Notes: generated from the letters alone by a model not told the origin. A stretch of DNA of 64,000 nt from Cryptomeria japonica (GCF_030272615.1 NC_081414.1:341544717-341608716), one strand, 5' to 3'; numbered from the stretch's first letter, positions 1 to 12,364 are shown. Program-made: numbers and translations.

Positions 1-46
1 TTTTAAAAGTTGTCAAGCAACTTTTAAAAGTTGTCAAGCAACTTTT
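1..46. repeat. 21-bp tandem repeat, two copies, hairpin-forming
   Basis: A 21-bp unit (ttttaaaagttgtcaagcaac) is repeated head to tail twice and a third partial copy starts. Each unit contains the inverted arms AAAAGTTG and CAACTTTT. A similar hairpin-like string (gttgctcagcaacttttgac) lies inside both chromovirus LTRs near 33690 and 51455, so this may be the edge of a related LTR in the opposite orientation. Confidence 0.6.
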
Positions 47-1496
47 CCACCATGATGTTCAAAATCCTTAGGTTGGTGTGGACAACCCTAAATGTGGCAC
101 ACCAAATGAGGTATGGGTAGTATAATATGTTACAAACCCTAAGTGAAAAGGTTGGATGTCAGAAATTGTACGACCCAAGCAAGAAGAGCTTGACTGTGCC
201 TATTTTTGAGTTACCAGTCAGTTTGAATGAAGTTACTGAGCAAACTAATAGATTGATTTCTGAGAAAACCTATTTGGAATGTCTTCTTTGGTGTATGTAT
301 CTTTATTTTGAGTGTTTATATTAGCTTTTTTTTTACCAATTGAGTGTGTTTGTAAATAATTTGTAAGTTGCAGTCTTATTGTCCAGTTTTGGACTGGTTT
401 GAGTAAATGAAGTCTTAAATCCATTCCCCATTGTGGAACCACTATGAAACCATGGGGAATGGAAGTGAAGACCATGTAATATAGTCCCAAGAAAGAAAGG
501 CCCTTGAAAATGCAAGGAAGCCAATTAGAGACCCATTCCTAGGTGAGACTGGATAGTGCCCAGTTAGGAATGGTTGCAGTTGTAGAGGTCATGGAGAGCA
601 AGGTTGAACATAGGAGTGTGCACCCTTTAGAGGAGGTGTAAAGGGGTGTGTGAAGCACCACTGGTGTGAAGGAGAAGTCTCCACCAATCCAGACAAGGCA
701 ACTAAAACACAAAACATTCACTGTGACCCAGGTAGACCCTAAAAACCCTCACAAAACCCTTAAAAACCTCAAAATTTGCCCAAGGCTCTATGCGGCCACT
801 TGGATGCCCAAAACCAAAGAAATCCTTGAGCCCTTGCCAAATTATTGTTAGTCCATTTTGGGATTTTGGGTTGTTTGAGCATCGTTTGTGAGAGGGAGCC
901 CTAAAAGACTGGTTAGGAGGCCTAATTGGTCCTAATCCTTGTAACCCTATTTTGTAGGTAAAACACAAAATGGTGAAATTGGTAAGGGGTTAGAATCTTG
1001 AAACCTCTTGAGGGCTCATGAATGGGTTGATAGACCATGAAATAGACTTGAAACAACCTTTCTAAGACCTTGGAAGATATGGAACAAGCCTAGCCCTTAT
1101 TAGCCCTAGTAAGGGGTTCTGAGTCTCATGAGTAGGTGAGACCTTAGGAGCAGCATAGAAACTCATTGGTGGGTGGATTGGGCAAGGTCAGGGGATTTCC
1201 CAAGCAAAGGAAGTCTTAGAGACCCTAGGGTGTGAGGAGAACACTAGGTGATCCAAGGGAAGGATCCAAGAGCATAGACTAGGCTAGTCTATCCCAAGCA
1301 CCAACCCATCATAGGTATAGTATACTTATGTTCTATATGATCCCAATATTGAATACCAAGACTCTTAATGTAAATATTCATTCTGTCACTCCATATTCTA
1401 TAGTTATCTTTGTTAAAATTTGGACCTTCTTTCTTCATCATGATCTACAAGATCTTTTCCTCAAGATGTTAGGCTTTTAGATTAAGAGGACCTAGA
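47..1496. other. Unresolved retroelement-like DNA, no gene
   Basis: No open frame here shows a recognisable domain. The right edge (about 1430-1512) reads on the minus strand like the 5' leader of a Copia-type element, with a primer site followed by a leader resembling those at 42008 and 49620. The middle part has weak resemblance on the plus strand to the chromovirus LTR family (ttgtccagttttgg near 389, aggcctaattgg near 918). I cannot name it with confidence. Confidence 0.4.
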
Positions 1497-1498
1497 TA

Positions 1499-1510
1499 GC
1501 TCTGATACCA
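1499..1510 (-). other. Primer-binding site, tRNA-iMet type
   Basis: The minus strand reads TTGGTATCAGAGC next to the LTR edge. This is the standard plant LTR-retrotransposon primer site complementary to the 3' end of initiator methionine tRNA. It places the 5' LTR of a minus-strand element immediately to the right and its internal region to the left, beyond the window. Confidence 0.8.
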
Positions 1511-1512
1511 AT

Positions 1513-2934
1513 TGCTGGTATGATAAAATAATTAAGTATAGGGTAGAATACTAAGAGGGGGGGTGAATAAGTATATTGAAAAACTAATACAAAGTTTCCA
1601 AGATCAAACTCAATCAAACAAAGTAAGCATATTTCAGTAAAGATCAATATTCTTAGGAATACTTGACATTAACCAGTTTAACTATTATGACAACTTTTAA
1701 CAGTAAACACCTTCAATCTTGTAAACATTAGCAATGCTTAATATTAACTCAACATATTCATCTCTCAATGCTTCTACTTAACATGCTTTATCAGAAGTTA
1801 AACAAATCAACAAATAAGATCACATCCACAAAAGCATTCACCACTTGACACAAATGTTTATACTTGGAAAACCCAAATAGGTAAAAACCACGGTGAGATG
1901 GAACTTATGAGGATAGCTATCTGAACTCTTTCAAAATTCACCCTGTCAGGAGCCAAAGCCTGTTAGAGATTTACAATAAGTCCTGTTAAGAACTAATTCC
2001 GGTTAGGAATCACTCGGTTAAGGGATTTACAAATATGCCTTGTTAGAAGCACAATACCCTATTAGGAGTAACCTCACTGGAGGAATTAAGAATCCAAGCT
2101 AATGGACAACCTTGTTAGAGGATTTAATGTGTAACCAAGCTTATTAGAGCTTACCTGGTTAAGGGATTTTACTTCTATTGTAATTGCTAGAAAACAATAG
2201 GTTTTCTTGATTTGTCTGAGTAGCACTACGTTTGCTTGATCAGATCCTTCTAAGCTTCAATCTGCCTTCACTCAAAGTGCACATCCATTCACTAGTTGGG
2301 CAACCACACACTCAACAAGTTTTCTACCAATCTTTACAACTACCTTTACAAACAACTTCATCGACCTTAAATACAAATCAATTAGGTTGGTAATACAACA
2401 AAAACCTAAATCTCATCATTAAGATTACAAACAAGTTGGTTCAATCTTGACTATTAGAAATCATGATAATCTCTTCACATTCAAGACAATTCCAACCGCT
2501 CCATGATCACTACTCCATTTGACTTTGTAACTCATCACATGTTGTGCATTAAATGAAATCCTCTTTTCTCCTTCCATAGACAATAAGGAAACATGTCAAA
2601 CCAATTTGAATTTATCCTCATACAATGATCACACATGTCTCCATCGTTACCACTCATTAGATAATAAACAGACAAACTTGATCATTTAGGGTTTAACAGT
2701 TGATAAGGTTTACCGGTTACATTACATAGAAAGGTTTGACCCTTTACACTAGTTCACCGGTTCAACTCACAAACTTTACATATCGGTTACAACATCTTCT
2801 ACAACTCTCTTCTTATTGGTTACTAGACAAAATAAAAAATAACAATATCAACAATAACATGAATACCTTTTACCAGTTCAATTGACATCAATGACAACAT
2901 ATCATTTATGCAATCTCTATGCAAAATGCCAACA
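1513..2934 (-). repeat. 5' LTR of a minus-strand Copia/LARD-type element
   Basis: The 1,422-bp segment starts TG next to the primer site and ends gccaaca, so the sense strand begins TGTTGGCA. It carries the LTR features shared by several elements in the window: the dyad TTGACATCAATGACAA at 2882-2897, the run of seven G at 1557-1563 (sense strand: C run before CTCT), and a degenerate stem / A-rich loop / stem block at 1864-1891. No coding sequence is seen. The matching 3' LTR would be left of the window. Confidence 0.65.
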
Positions 2935-4171
2935 AAATCAACAACACAACATGAACACACATAACACCAAGATTTTTGACATGGAAAATATGGTCAAGGG
3001 AAAACCCATGGTGGGAACCTACCCACAATATGATGATACACTATTATAAGTATATGAAATATTACAATGGGGAATGCACATGCATTCAAGCACACTACCT
3101 AGAACTCACTGCTCAGAAACAACAAAGGGCAACAACCTTGGGAAGACTCACTATCTTACAAACACATTTGGATTACATCTAGAAGATCATGAACTAAGAA
3201 AATAGCATCTCCTCATGCTTGATTATAGTTCTAGTTAAGCACATACAATTTTCTCTTCCCACACTTTTGCTTTGCCTCCAAAAGATCAATATATTATTCA
3301 CAAAAATAATCATCCACAACACAACACACACAATTACAAGGATATTACATTTATTTATACATGAAATCAACCTTGGATCAATGTCATCAAGGTCGGCTCA
3401 ACATATATCACCTAATTACAAAAATATGACCACGGATGCTACAATATCACATGTGGACCAAAACAATATCGGCTAAGACATAGCATGGACCTAAATCACC
3501 ACCTCGAATATGAAACACCTCCAAGAATTATATCTCAAACATCCCCAACATGCTAAAAGCATCATGTTGACCAAGAACATGAAGAATATAACCGGACTAA
3601 AGAAAATCATCAATAACATGCTCACCGATCAATATGAACCACCAACATGAATAACACACACTCTAGAAACATCCACAAGAATCATGAATTACCACAACAA
3701 CATTCGCACCAACTCAAATTGCTAGAATCATCATTATCATCATACCAAACTTCAAGAACATTAACTGAGCTGACTATCAACTTGAAAAAATCACTTGCGG
3801 AGCTCCAAATCATGAACCACTTGAATTGAGGACACAACCCAATATCCCAAACATAATTTTAAATCTGTAAATCAAGATATTACAATGCGAAGAAATGCAT
3901 ATCAAAATATTGGACACTAGCAATACCGAACAATAGAAAAATTGGCCATGTAACATAGATACACATAACTCACTCAAATCTTCATGCAGACCTCTGAAAA
4001 TCATACTGAATCAACTAGAGATATCACTCTACACTTTAATTTCCAAACACTGATCATCAATATACAACATAAACCAACTAAATGAACTTCACTACAACAC
4101 ATTTCTCAAATACACAAAGATATCTCATAAGAACACATTTGTAGCATACCAACAAGAATATCCAACAATAT
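2935..4171 (-). repeat. Interrupted LTR of a second minus-strand element
   Basis: From about 2950 the sequence matches the body of the LTR at 17040-18262: a cataacacc...gattt block, then catggtggga, then a cacactacctagaact block. The first 150-180 bp expected of that LTR are missing, as if the element whose LTR ends at 2934 had inserted into it. The right end near 4171 (atccaaca) is a guess. Short open frames at 2976-3476 are not coding in any way I can support. Confidence 0.4.
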
Positions 4172-5699
4172 CTTGGTTGTGAATTTATTTAGTTATTTAT
4201 ACCTAGCCTTCTTGTTTCTTGATTGGGGACTTGTGTCTATCTCTTAGCTATGAGTTCCACATGGTTGGGTGGCATTTCTTTTTAACCCATTGAGAATATA
4301 TTTTAGTGGACTTGTTCATGTGTGGTTGGATAGATCTTTACCTTGTATTTTTTCAGTATCTTTATATTTCAGTTGTGAGATGATTTACCATTATATTGTC
4401 ATTTGTAATATATCTTCCTAAAATGATGTCAAAGATTATGTAACTATTTATTTGTATAGGTAACTATAAAAGATATTTTAAATTATTCCAAGTGGAAAGT
4501 ATGATAAGGGGCTATGGGAGAGATAGGTGCAGAGGTAGAAAAATTCTTAGATTATGATACTAGGACAGGTTGTCTAGTGAAAAAGAGGGCTTCCTCCAAT
4601 CGGAGGCAACTTCTGCAACATGATTTATTTGTATCAATGGATGTATTGAAACTAAATGTAATTATATGAAATACATTTTTGTCATTATTTCTTAATGAAT
4701 ATTATCATCAGAATCTTTCCTTTTGTCTTTTAAAATGAAGTTAGTGTATATCTTTATGTGATGAGTTATGTAGTTAACATATGATAGTGAGTGTTGTTAG
4801 TAGCAATGTTAGGGAACCCTTAGAGTTCTATTATGTGATGTTGAAGAGGGGAAAAAAAAAAAAGCAAGATTAAATGGTTATATTTAAATAAATCATTCAA
4901 AACATAAAACAAAACCATTTACGCCTTGCTTTTTTTACCTTCTCCTTCAGATTGGGCTTGATGAAGTGAAGATGTGCCCTTGTGCTCCACTTGTTTGGAT
5001 TTTCCCTTCTTTATTGGTATGGATTTCTCACCAAGATCCACAACAAAGATAAAAGGGATGAATTGATAGGTGCCTAAGTGATGGATATGGACTCTAAATG
5101 GATAATTGACTATAATGGTGATGTTCTTGATAGATTGCTAAAGCTAAAATGATAGAATAAGATTACTTGACTTGGAGACGGAAAATGAAGAGGAGGAGAC
5201 CCCAGTTTATAGATTTGAAAGAGGATGAATGGACAGTCAAGATTGAATGGAAATGGAGGGTTGAGATTGAAGAAGAGGGAGCACATGGATTACGAGTACA
5301 TGAGGTGACAAGTGTGGAGACCAAGATATTTTACATAAAGGCATTTTTTGTCTCCACACTCCACAATGTACATGGGGAAGATATCCCCAAGTACATTGGG
5401 AGAATAAAAAAGGAATTAAAAATTCCTTGTGGGATGGATGAGGAATTAAAAATTCCTAAATAATGAAATGCATGGGGAAAGGGAATGAGAAACGGAATTT
5501 AAAATTCCTTTGGAAGGTGAGAGGCATGGGGGAGTGTGATATTTTTTAAAATCCTTGAAATGAACCAATTGGGTGCATTTAAGGTGGAAGGTGAGGAGGG
5601 GACAAGTGGATTTAGCCATAAATGGCTATGAGTTGACTTGGTTGCTAATAATGGAGATTAACGAGAAGCAAATAATTAAAAAGGTGATTAGGTGAGATA
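4172..5699. other. Unresolved repetitive DNA
   Basis: No recognisable gene. An A12-13 run lies at about 4851. An open frame at 5167-5463 (98 codons, rich in K, E and R) has no family signature, and its sequence is simple purine-rich DNA. It is probably the body of the LTR-like unit whose inner edge is at 6107. Confidence 0.3.
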
Positions 5700-6107
5700 A
5701 TGAGAAATTAGGGGACAAGTGAGATTTGTAGGAGGATTTGACAAGAGCAAAGAGAATGAGTAGCAGAATTTAAAATTGAAGAATAATGTTAATCAAGATT
5801 ATGAGGGATTTTAGAATAATTAATTAAGGTAATGGAGGATTTAGAAAAAGTGATTTGTAGGAATCATTTGATTTAGCTAATTAATTTAGATTAATTAACT
5901 AAGGGGGTTTTACAAGAAATAGATAATTAGATAAACTTAGAAGAATAGGTAATAATTGATTTATAAATTATTTGGACTATAGTGACATGATTAATTAAAT
6001 TTAATTAATACTGAGAAGAATAAAGGCTAGCATAATTAAATAAATAAATTATGTAGAAAGGATAAAATTAATTAAATATTTAATTTAATTAATTTTGGAT
6101 GTCTACA
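5700..6107 (-). repeat. AT-rich LTR end (minus-strand 3' LTR candidate)
   Basis: The stretch is dominated by taattaatt-type repeats and ends with gtctaca at 6107. The adjoining sequence reads on the minus strand as a polypurine tract (AAAAGAGGGGCGAAA) followed by TGTAGACATCC, the layout of a PPT against the start of a 3' LTR. The left end of this LTR was not found, so only the inner edge is supported. Confidence 0.4.
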
Positions 6108-6122
6108 TTTCGCCCCTCTTTT
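6108..6122 (-). other. Polypurine tract candidate
   Basis: The minus-strand sequence AAAAGAGGGGCGAAA lies directly against a TG-starting LTR edge at 6107. Polypurine tracts prime plus-strand DNA synthesis in LTR retrotransposons. It marks an element whose internal part would be 6123-7368 and beyond. Confidence 0.4.
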
Positions 6123-7368
6123 ACGCAGTGAAAAAATTGGTGGTGGGTAAAAGATAAAAGAAGAGAATGCCCCAGCATGAAAACGCGGGTGGTATATGCC
6201 CCTTGAGATTTTTTCGGCAATTTTTAATTTTTTTTTTCGAAAATTCTCGAAAAAAGGAGGAGATGATGAGAGGAGGAAGAAAATGAGATGAAAAGAGAAG
6301 GAAATAGTGAAGAAAAAAGAGAAATCAATGAATAGGGGGGAAGGACAAGGAAACGGGGCCACTACGGACCCTATATAAGCCACATGGGGCCCAAGGAGGG
6401 GTCATTGTCACATACACCTATTGGAGAATAGAGATCACATATCCCTTGGAGAAAGATATGGCATGTGTTCCCATTCATGAGCACCATGTGGAGAGGGTAA
6501 GATGATATGAGAGACCAACTTAGTATGGTCCACTGATACGTAACCTGGACCCACTTAGTGATTTGGTAGAATAGGATAAATTTTAGGGCTAATAATAGGG
6601 TTTAAAAGGGTAGCGTGATGGAGGCACTGATCATCATTTTAGCACTATCTCCTTAGGTTAGTATGTGCACTCACAATGCTAGGGTAGATAGAGGGGATCA
6701 GGGTAGGCGCACACAACTAGCATATGCACTCGCACTAGTTAGCGCAAGTAGGGGGGTCAACAAGGTCAAAGGGCAGAGGTCTATAGATCAACACCTCTAA
6801 CTATGGCACAATGCATGCACCATAGTTTTAGCATCTGCACCTGAATAAATTAGTGCGTGTACTTGGTGAGTAGAGGAGGTGAAAACGTTAGGGGGAATGG
6901 GGATTGAAAGGATCAACATGGTACATAGATTCCCCGAGAGTAGGTTAGGCAAATTGTCTAGAATAAGAAAGGATTAGGATAGAATATGAGGGATAATGAA
7001 GTGGATTAACTAGGTGCAAGAGGATCTAGGACCACTCCCATCACATGATTATTGGTCGGCCACCATGAGACTATACAGGTAGTTGAGAGCATAAGATCAG
7101 GAGATATTGAGTACACTTGACTTGGGTTTCATCAGCAAATGGTTGAGGATCAGGGCTCATACAACCATGATAACTGCATTAGTGGAGAGATGGGATAGAA
7201 AGACTTGTACCTTCACATGCCTACAAGAGAGGCCTCTATCACTTTACTTCATGTTTGGAGGATCTTGAAGATCCCCATCCTAGCATTAGTCTAGAGTACT
7301 GATTAGATGTAGCAGAGTACTACCTTCACTAGGTGTGTGAGTATGAAAAGTTTCCTATGGATGGGACA
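6123..7368. other. Unresolved internal/untranslated retroelement DNA
   Basis: No supported gene. 6190-6310 is purine-rich low-complexity sequence and gives a spurious minus-strand open frame. The segment continues after the Copia-1 insertion at 13383-13524, where again nothing recognisable is seen. Confidence 0.3.
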
Positions 7369-8262
7369 TGTAAGGAAGTTAAGTAGCGGAAACAACTTCC
7401 TACACTAACCTTGAGAGGAGGGTAATGCAAAACTTTTTCAGATCGTTACAACAGTTACAGAAAATAGAAATAGATATAATAGCATTCATACCACAACACA
7501 GTGATTTACGTGGGGAAAACCCTTTCGGGAGAAAAACCCCACACTCCAAAAACAACTCAATATTTTATTCAGCAATCAAAAATAGATTACAACATACTTG
7601 CAGAGCAAGCTCTTCGCAGGAGTACCACTAATCAGAGATTTAGAGGCAACTCAATAGCCATAAGACTCTTACACACAACCTCTATCTCACACACCTCATA
7701 AATAGGAGATACAATACAAGAAACCGTCAAACGGTATTACAAAACCATGGGCTAAAACCACCCAATAAGGTGTAGCCGACCTTATCTCCCTTCTAGACGC
7801 CCTATGACATGTTAAAGCACACATCAACATGTGTCGCTCCCCTTTACAGCTCATTTATGTATCTGATACAAATTATTTTTCCTATTTCAGGAGTACAAAC
7901 TTCCGGAGGCCATAACTTGAGAACCGGGTGTCCGATTGACGAACCGTTTGAAGCGCCGGAAAGCTCGCGAAGTGCTCTATCACCTCATAACTAGTTGTGC
8001 AGGTTACAACCACTTTTTAGGGCATTTAGGAGCCTCTAAAGCCCCCAAAATTAAGTTTAAACATTTTATCGCACCCCTCCAAGACGAAAAATTTAATATC
8101 TTCAAAACTAGTTATGACCTTGCGACGCAACTTTACCGGAATGCTTATCTAACCAACCAGAAGCTTTAGGGAGAGTTTCGCACCATTTCGTGCTCAAATG
8201 AAAACTTACTATAAATAGTAACCTCACATAAATGCAAGGTTGAGACACCATTTTTCCCAACA
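7369..8262 (-). repeat. Copia-1 3' LTR
   Basis: 894 bp, TG...CA. It is the 3' LTR because the polypurine tract adjoins its right edge and the element reads leftwards. A TATA-like CTATTTATGAGG (minus strand) lies near 7695-7706 and the ENE-like structure at 7510-7542 follows it in the sense direction, so that structure would sit near the 3' end of the transcript. Short open frames on the plus strand are repeated identically in the other LTR and are not genes. Confidence 0.95.
7510..7542 (-). promoter_or_regulatory. ENE-like RNA structure in Copia-1 3' LTR
   Basis: On the sense (minus) strand the RNA can fold into a 6-bp lower stem (GUGGGG with CCCCAC), a U-rich internal loop (UUUUU on one side, UUUU on the other), and an upper stem CCC/GGG closed by GAAA, a GNRA tetraloop. 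This plan matches the ENE elements known to clamp a poly(A) tail in a triple helix. Function is inferred from shape only. Confidence 0.5.
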
Positions 8263-8274
8263 AATCTCCCACTT
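8263..8274 (-). other. Copia-1 polypurine tract
   Basis: The minus strand reads AAGTGGGAGATT directly before the TGTTGGG start of the 3' LTR. This is the usual plant Copia plus-strand primer tract. Confidence 0.85.
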
Positions 8275-8318
8275 GTCGAACACCTTGCAGGAGCGGAAGG
8301 GAATGTCAACACAATGAA

Positions 8319-10289
8319 TCAATTGCTAGGGGCCATAAGGCCCATAGACTCTGAACACCATCTGAACTTCTCTATGCTCACAGCCTTAGTTAAAGCATCT
8401 GCAACATTCATCAAAGTTTCCACCTTAACCAGTTTCACCCTACCATCTTCGACCATATCTCTAACAAAATGATACTGAACATCAATATGTTTGGTCCGGG
8501 CATGAAATGTTGGGTTCTTAGCTAGGCTAATTGCACTCTGACTGTCACAGTAAACTGTCACTGTACCTTGTTTTATTCCAATATCTGAACACAGTCTCTT
8601 AAGCCAAATGGCCTCTTTACAAGCATGAGTAGCTGCCATATACTCTGCTTCAGTAGTGGATAAAGCAACCACAGCCTGTCGCTTACTCATCCAACTAATT
8701 GCACCACCAAACAAAGTAAACACATAAGCACTGGTGGATCTTCTGCTATCAATATCACCTGCCCAATCTGAATCCACATAACCATGGATATCAAGGGAAG
8801 TCATGTCTCCAACTGAATTACCATGATAACACAAAGAATACTCTGAAGTACCCTTCAAATATTTGAAGACTCTTTTGACTGCATCCCAACGAACTCTACT
8901 AGTATTAGACATATATCTAGAAAGTACTCCCACTGCTTGGGCAATATCTGGTCTAGTACAGACCATAGCATACATCAAGCTTCCAACCGCACTCTGGTAA
9001 GGCACTCTGCTCATGTCTTCCATCTCCAATGGGGATGTAGGACAATTTAAAACAGATAGTTTCGTTCCAACTGTAAAAGGAACACTCAATGGTCTACAAT
9101 TCTGCATGTTGAACCTTTGCAACACTGAATTCACATACTTACTCTGGCCTAGCCATAGCTTTCTATTCACCCTATCTCTTCTAATTTCCATCCCAAGAAT
9201 GTGCTTTGCTGCACCAAGATCTTTCATTTCAAATTTAGCAGCGAGCTGAGACTTCAGTTCTGAAATCATACCTTTCCCTTTACCAATGAATAACATATCA
9301 TCAACATACAATGCAATGAATAAGAAATGATCACCATTAGATTTATAATAAACACAGTGATCTGATTTAGAACATTCAAATCCCAAACTCAACACATATG
9401 TATCAAATTTCTGGTACCACATCCTAGGACTTTGTTTGAGGCCATACAAAGATTTCTTCAATTTACAGACCAAATTACTTTTGCCTTTCACCACATAGTG
9501 CTCTGGCTGTGTCATATAAATATCTTCCTCCAAATCACCATGAAGGAAAGCAGTTTTCACATCCATTTGCTCAACCTCTAAATCATAAGCAGTAGCAATA
9601 GAAAGGAAAAATCTAATGGACGTCATTTTTGCAATAGGAGAAAATATCTCACCGTAATCAACACCCTCAACCTGAGAGTAGCCTTTTGCAACCAACCTTG
9701 CTTTATACTTCTCAATGCTTCCATCTGAACCAATCTTTTTCTTGAACACCCATTTACAACCAACAGGTTTTCGTCCTTCAGGCAATGGTACAAGATCCCA
9801 TGTATCATTCTTTTTCAAAGCTGCCATTTCTTCCTCCATAGCAATCTTCCAGGATTCTGCATCATTCATACCTAATGCCTCTTCTACAGATTTTGGTTCA
9901 TCCACACTAGTATTCAGAGCAAAAATACATCTCCAATCATCAGGTGAATACCTTTCAGGTGGTTGTCTATGTCTTGTAGACCTTCGAACAAGCTGAGTTG
10001 GAGGTTCTTCCTCCTCTTCTGAAGATTCAGAGCTAGACGAGCTCTCCTCAAATTCTTGCCTATCTAGGGGTCTCGATTCAACTCTTTCAGGTGTAGAAGG
10101 AAGTTGAATCACATCTTCTTTTTTAGTCTGTTCTGGCTGCAATGTAACAGAAGGAGACTTAACTTCTCTAAAAATAACACTTCTACTGTGAATTACCTTT
10201 TGTGCAACAGGGTCCCAAAGCTTGTATCCTTTCACACCATAACTATACCCGATAAAGATACATTTCACAGCCTTGTTCTCCAACTTTGT
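8319..10289 (-). pseudogene. Copia-1 reverse transcriptase and RNase H region
   Basis: A 654-codon open stretch. It starts in the linker after integrase (a block rich in S and E at residues about 75-95), then RT: KNDTWDLVPLP, VKTAFLHG, SLYGLKQSPRMW and the catalytic YVDDM near 9292-9311. RNase H follows with VDSDWAGD, the STTEAEYMA block and a KHIDVQYHF block, ending at 8319. All catalytic residues I can check are present. It is the C-terminal part of a gag-pol polyprotein and is cut off from integrase by a TGA stop at 10290-10292. Frame is the same as protease and integrase. On its own it has no proper start codon. Confidence 0.93.
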
Positions 10290-11297
10290 TCACTTCTCCT
10301 TTGGCACATGTGCATATGCCTCGCAACCAAAAACTCTAAGATGTCTCAATGAAGGCTTGTGACCTAACCATGCTTCCATAGGCGTTTTATCAACAAGAGC
10401 TGATGTAGGAGACCTGTTAATCAGGTAGCAAGCAGTGACAACAGCTTCAGCCCAAAACTTTTGTTCGAGACCAGCACCACTCAACATACTCCTAGCCTTC
10501 TCCATCAGTGTCCTGTTCATTCTTTCTGCAACTCCATTCTGCTATGGAGAATACGGAGTTGTCTTCTGCCTGTTAATTCCACAGTCTTTACAAAATCTAT
10601 CAAAATCATTAGAGCAAAACTCACCGCCATTATCAGTTCTCAAACATTTTATTTTCTTTCCAGTCTGCAACTCAACCATTGCTTTAAATTCTTTAAAACG
10701 ACTAAAAACTTCAGATTTACTCTTTAGAAAATATACCCATGTCCTTCTACTAAAATCATCAATAAATGAAACATAATATGTGGATTTTCCAATCGAAGAG
10801 ACATCTACTGGACCAAACACATCAGAATGGATAAGATCCAAAACACCACAAGTTTTATGAGAACTCGAGTAAAACTGAACGCGGTTTTGTTTTCCATAAA
10901 TGCAATGCTCACAGAAATCAAAGTCAAGATTACAATCATTCAAACCTTCAACAAGGTTTTTATTTTTCAAGGTCCTTAGACCCTTTTCTCCAATGTGGCC
11001 AAGTCTCTGGTGCCATAACATAGTCTTCTCTGCAGGTAACTTTGCTTCAGACGAAAGAGCACCCTTAGGTACCTAAAAACCATTTCCATCTGCTGAAGGT
11101 GAAACCTTCAAATCTTCCAGTGAAGTATCCGCAGATTTACTTTTTACAGAAGTGTTATTACACTCAACAGTGTATGCTTCAAGCTTATACAAAGTGTCAA
11201 ACCTGACACCTCTAGCAACTACCATAGCACCCTTAATCATCTTACATCCTGCTTCAGAAAAGACTACCTGCACACCTGCATCTATCAGTTTGCTCAC
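10290..11297 (-). pseudogene. Copia-1 GAG-pre-integrase and integrase region
   Basis: In element order it has the end of the protease linker, then the HHCC zinc-binding region (WHQRLGHIG and CEHCIYGK), then the integrase core with the acidic triad D (HSDVFGP), D (RTDNGGEF) and E (VAERMNR). Two stops break it: TAG at 11073-11075, and TAG at 10542-10544 where related elements have glutamine (SP-Q-QNG), as expected from a CAG to TAG change. Integrase would join the cDNA to the host chromosome. The frame is continuous with RT. Confidence 0.9.
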
Positions 11298-11309
11298 AGA
11301 TAACAGGTT

Positions 11310-11669
11310 TCATTTTAATCTAGGGATATGCAGCACACCATTAATCCTTTTTATTCTACCATCAGAAAACCTGATTCTAACTTTACCTCGACCAACAATG
11401 TCTAGATGTGAATCATCACCCAAGTACACCTTACCTCCATTAAATCCTTCATATTCAGAAAACCAATCTCTATTGGAAGTTATATGAAAAGATGCACCTG
11501 AGTCAATTAGCCAGGCATCATTACCTGCATGAGTCGCCAAAGCTGCAATAAAGGCATTGCCATCTTCCTTGTCGGACTCAGAATCAGAATCGAACTTTTT
11601 CTTTTTCTTCTTCTTCTTTTCTTCTTTGCAATCCTTACGGATGTGACCCGGTTTACCCAGTTCCAACAA
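11310..11669 (-). pseudogene. Copia-1 zinc-knuckle end of gag and aspartic protease
   Basis: It begins with the second half of a zinc knuckle (GKPGHIRKDC), then a lysine run and an acidic run, then the protease active site AWLIDSGASFH. A TGA at 11310-11312 ends the open stretch, and the protease tail and linker continue in the same frame after it. The first half of the knuckle is in the gag frame, so the two pieces were one knuckle before a one-base loss. Confidence 0.88.
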
Positions 11670-12364
11670 ATGACTTTGGACTTTCCAGGAGATTTCGATC
11701 TCCCTTTGGATTTGGACTTGTCACGCTTCTCATTCTTCTTGCCTTTCTCCTTAGGTCTTCCACGAACGGTTAGGGCTTCCTTTGAACTGATGGATACCTT
11801 CCTTCGCATCTCTTCACCGAGTAGGGCACCCACCATGTCTTCAAATTTCAAAACAACAGAAGTACTACCGATAGCCATAACAAGAGAATCCCACGAATCA
11901 GGCAAAGAACAAAGCAAGATCTGACATTTCTCCTCCTCGTCCATCTTAACACCGATGGATACTAATTGAGCCACCAACATATTGAATGCTTCCAGGTGGT
12001 CTGCAATTTGTCCACCCTCTTCCATCTTCAAGGAATACAATTTCTTTCTTAAGAAAATTTGATTTAATAAAGATTTCACTTGATACATCTCACCAAGCTT
12101 AGTCCATAGCTTCTTTGCAGAGTTCTCTTCATGGACATTGATTAGAACAGAGTCTGCTAGGCACAGTCTGATTAGACCCTTGGCTTTTCGGTCCATAACA
12201 TCATACTGAGCTGTCGCAGTAGGATCTGAGGGCCTTTGGACATTCGCATCAACAGCATCCCAAAGATCTCGATCTATTAGCAGATCTTCCATCTTCAGCT
12301 TCCACATCTCAAAATTACTTCCATTAAATTTCTCCACCTCTATTCTCCCTGACGAACTCGCCAT
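11507..12364 (-). pseudogene. Copia-1 gag (UBN2-type)
   Basis: Starts at an ATG (12364) 125 bp inside the primer site with MASSSGRIEVEKFNGSNF, then WKLKMEDLLIDRDLW and KKLWTKLGEMYQVKSL, the signatures of plant Copia gag (UBN2 family). Gag forms the virus-like particle that packages the RNA. From about residue 235 the true reading frame is lost: a single-base deletion near 11656-11659 removes the second cysteine codon of the zinc knuckle, and the last 50 residues are out-of-frame. Confidence 0.9.

Noticed and set aside
5167-5463. 98-codon open frame rich in K, E and R
   Set aside because: Purine-rich simple DNA gives such frames by chance; no domain, no homologue in the window.
6072-6383. 103-codon minus-strand frame rich in F, S and P
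   Set aside because: Reverse reading of a purine-rich low-complexity tract; overlaps an LTR edge and PPT.
7425-8169. Four plus-strand open frames, repeated at 12545-13289
   Set aside because: They lie in the two Copia-1 LTRs on the antisense strand; identical because the LTRs are.
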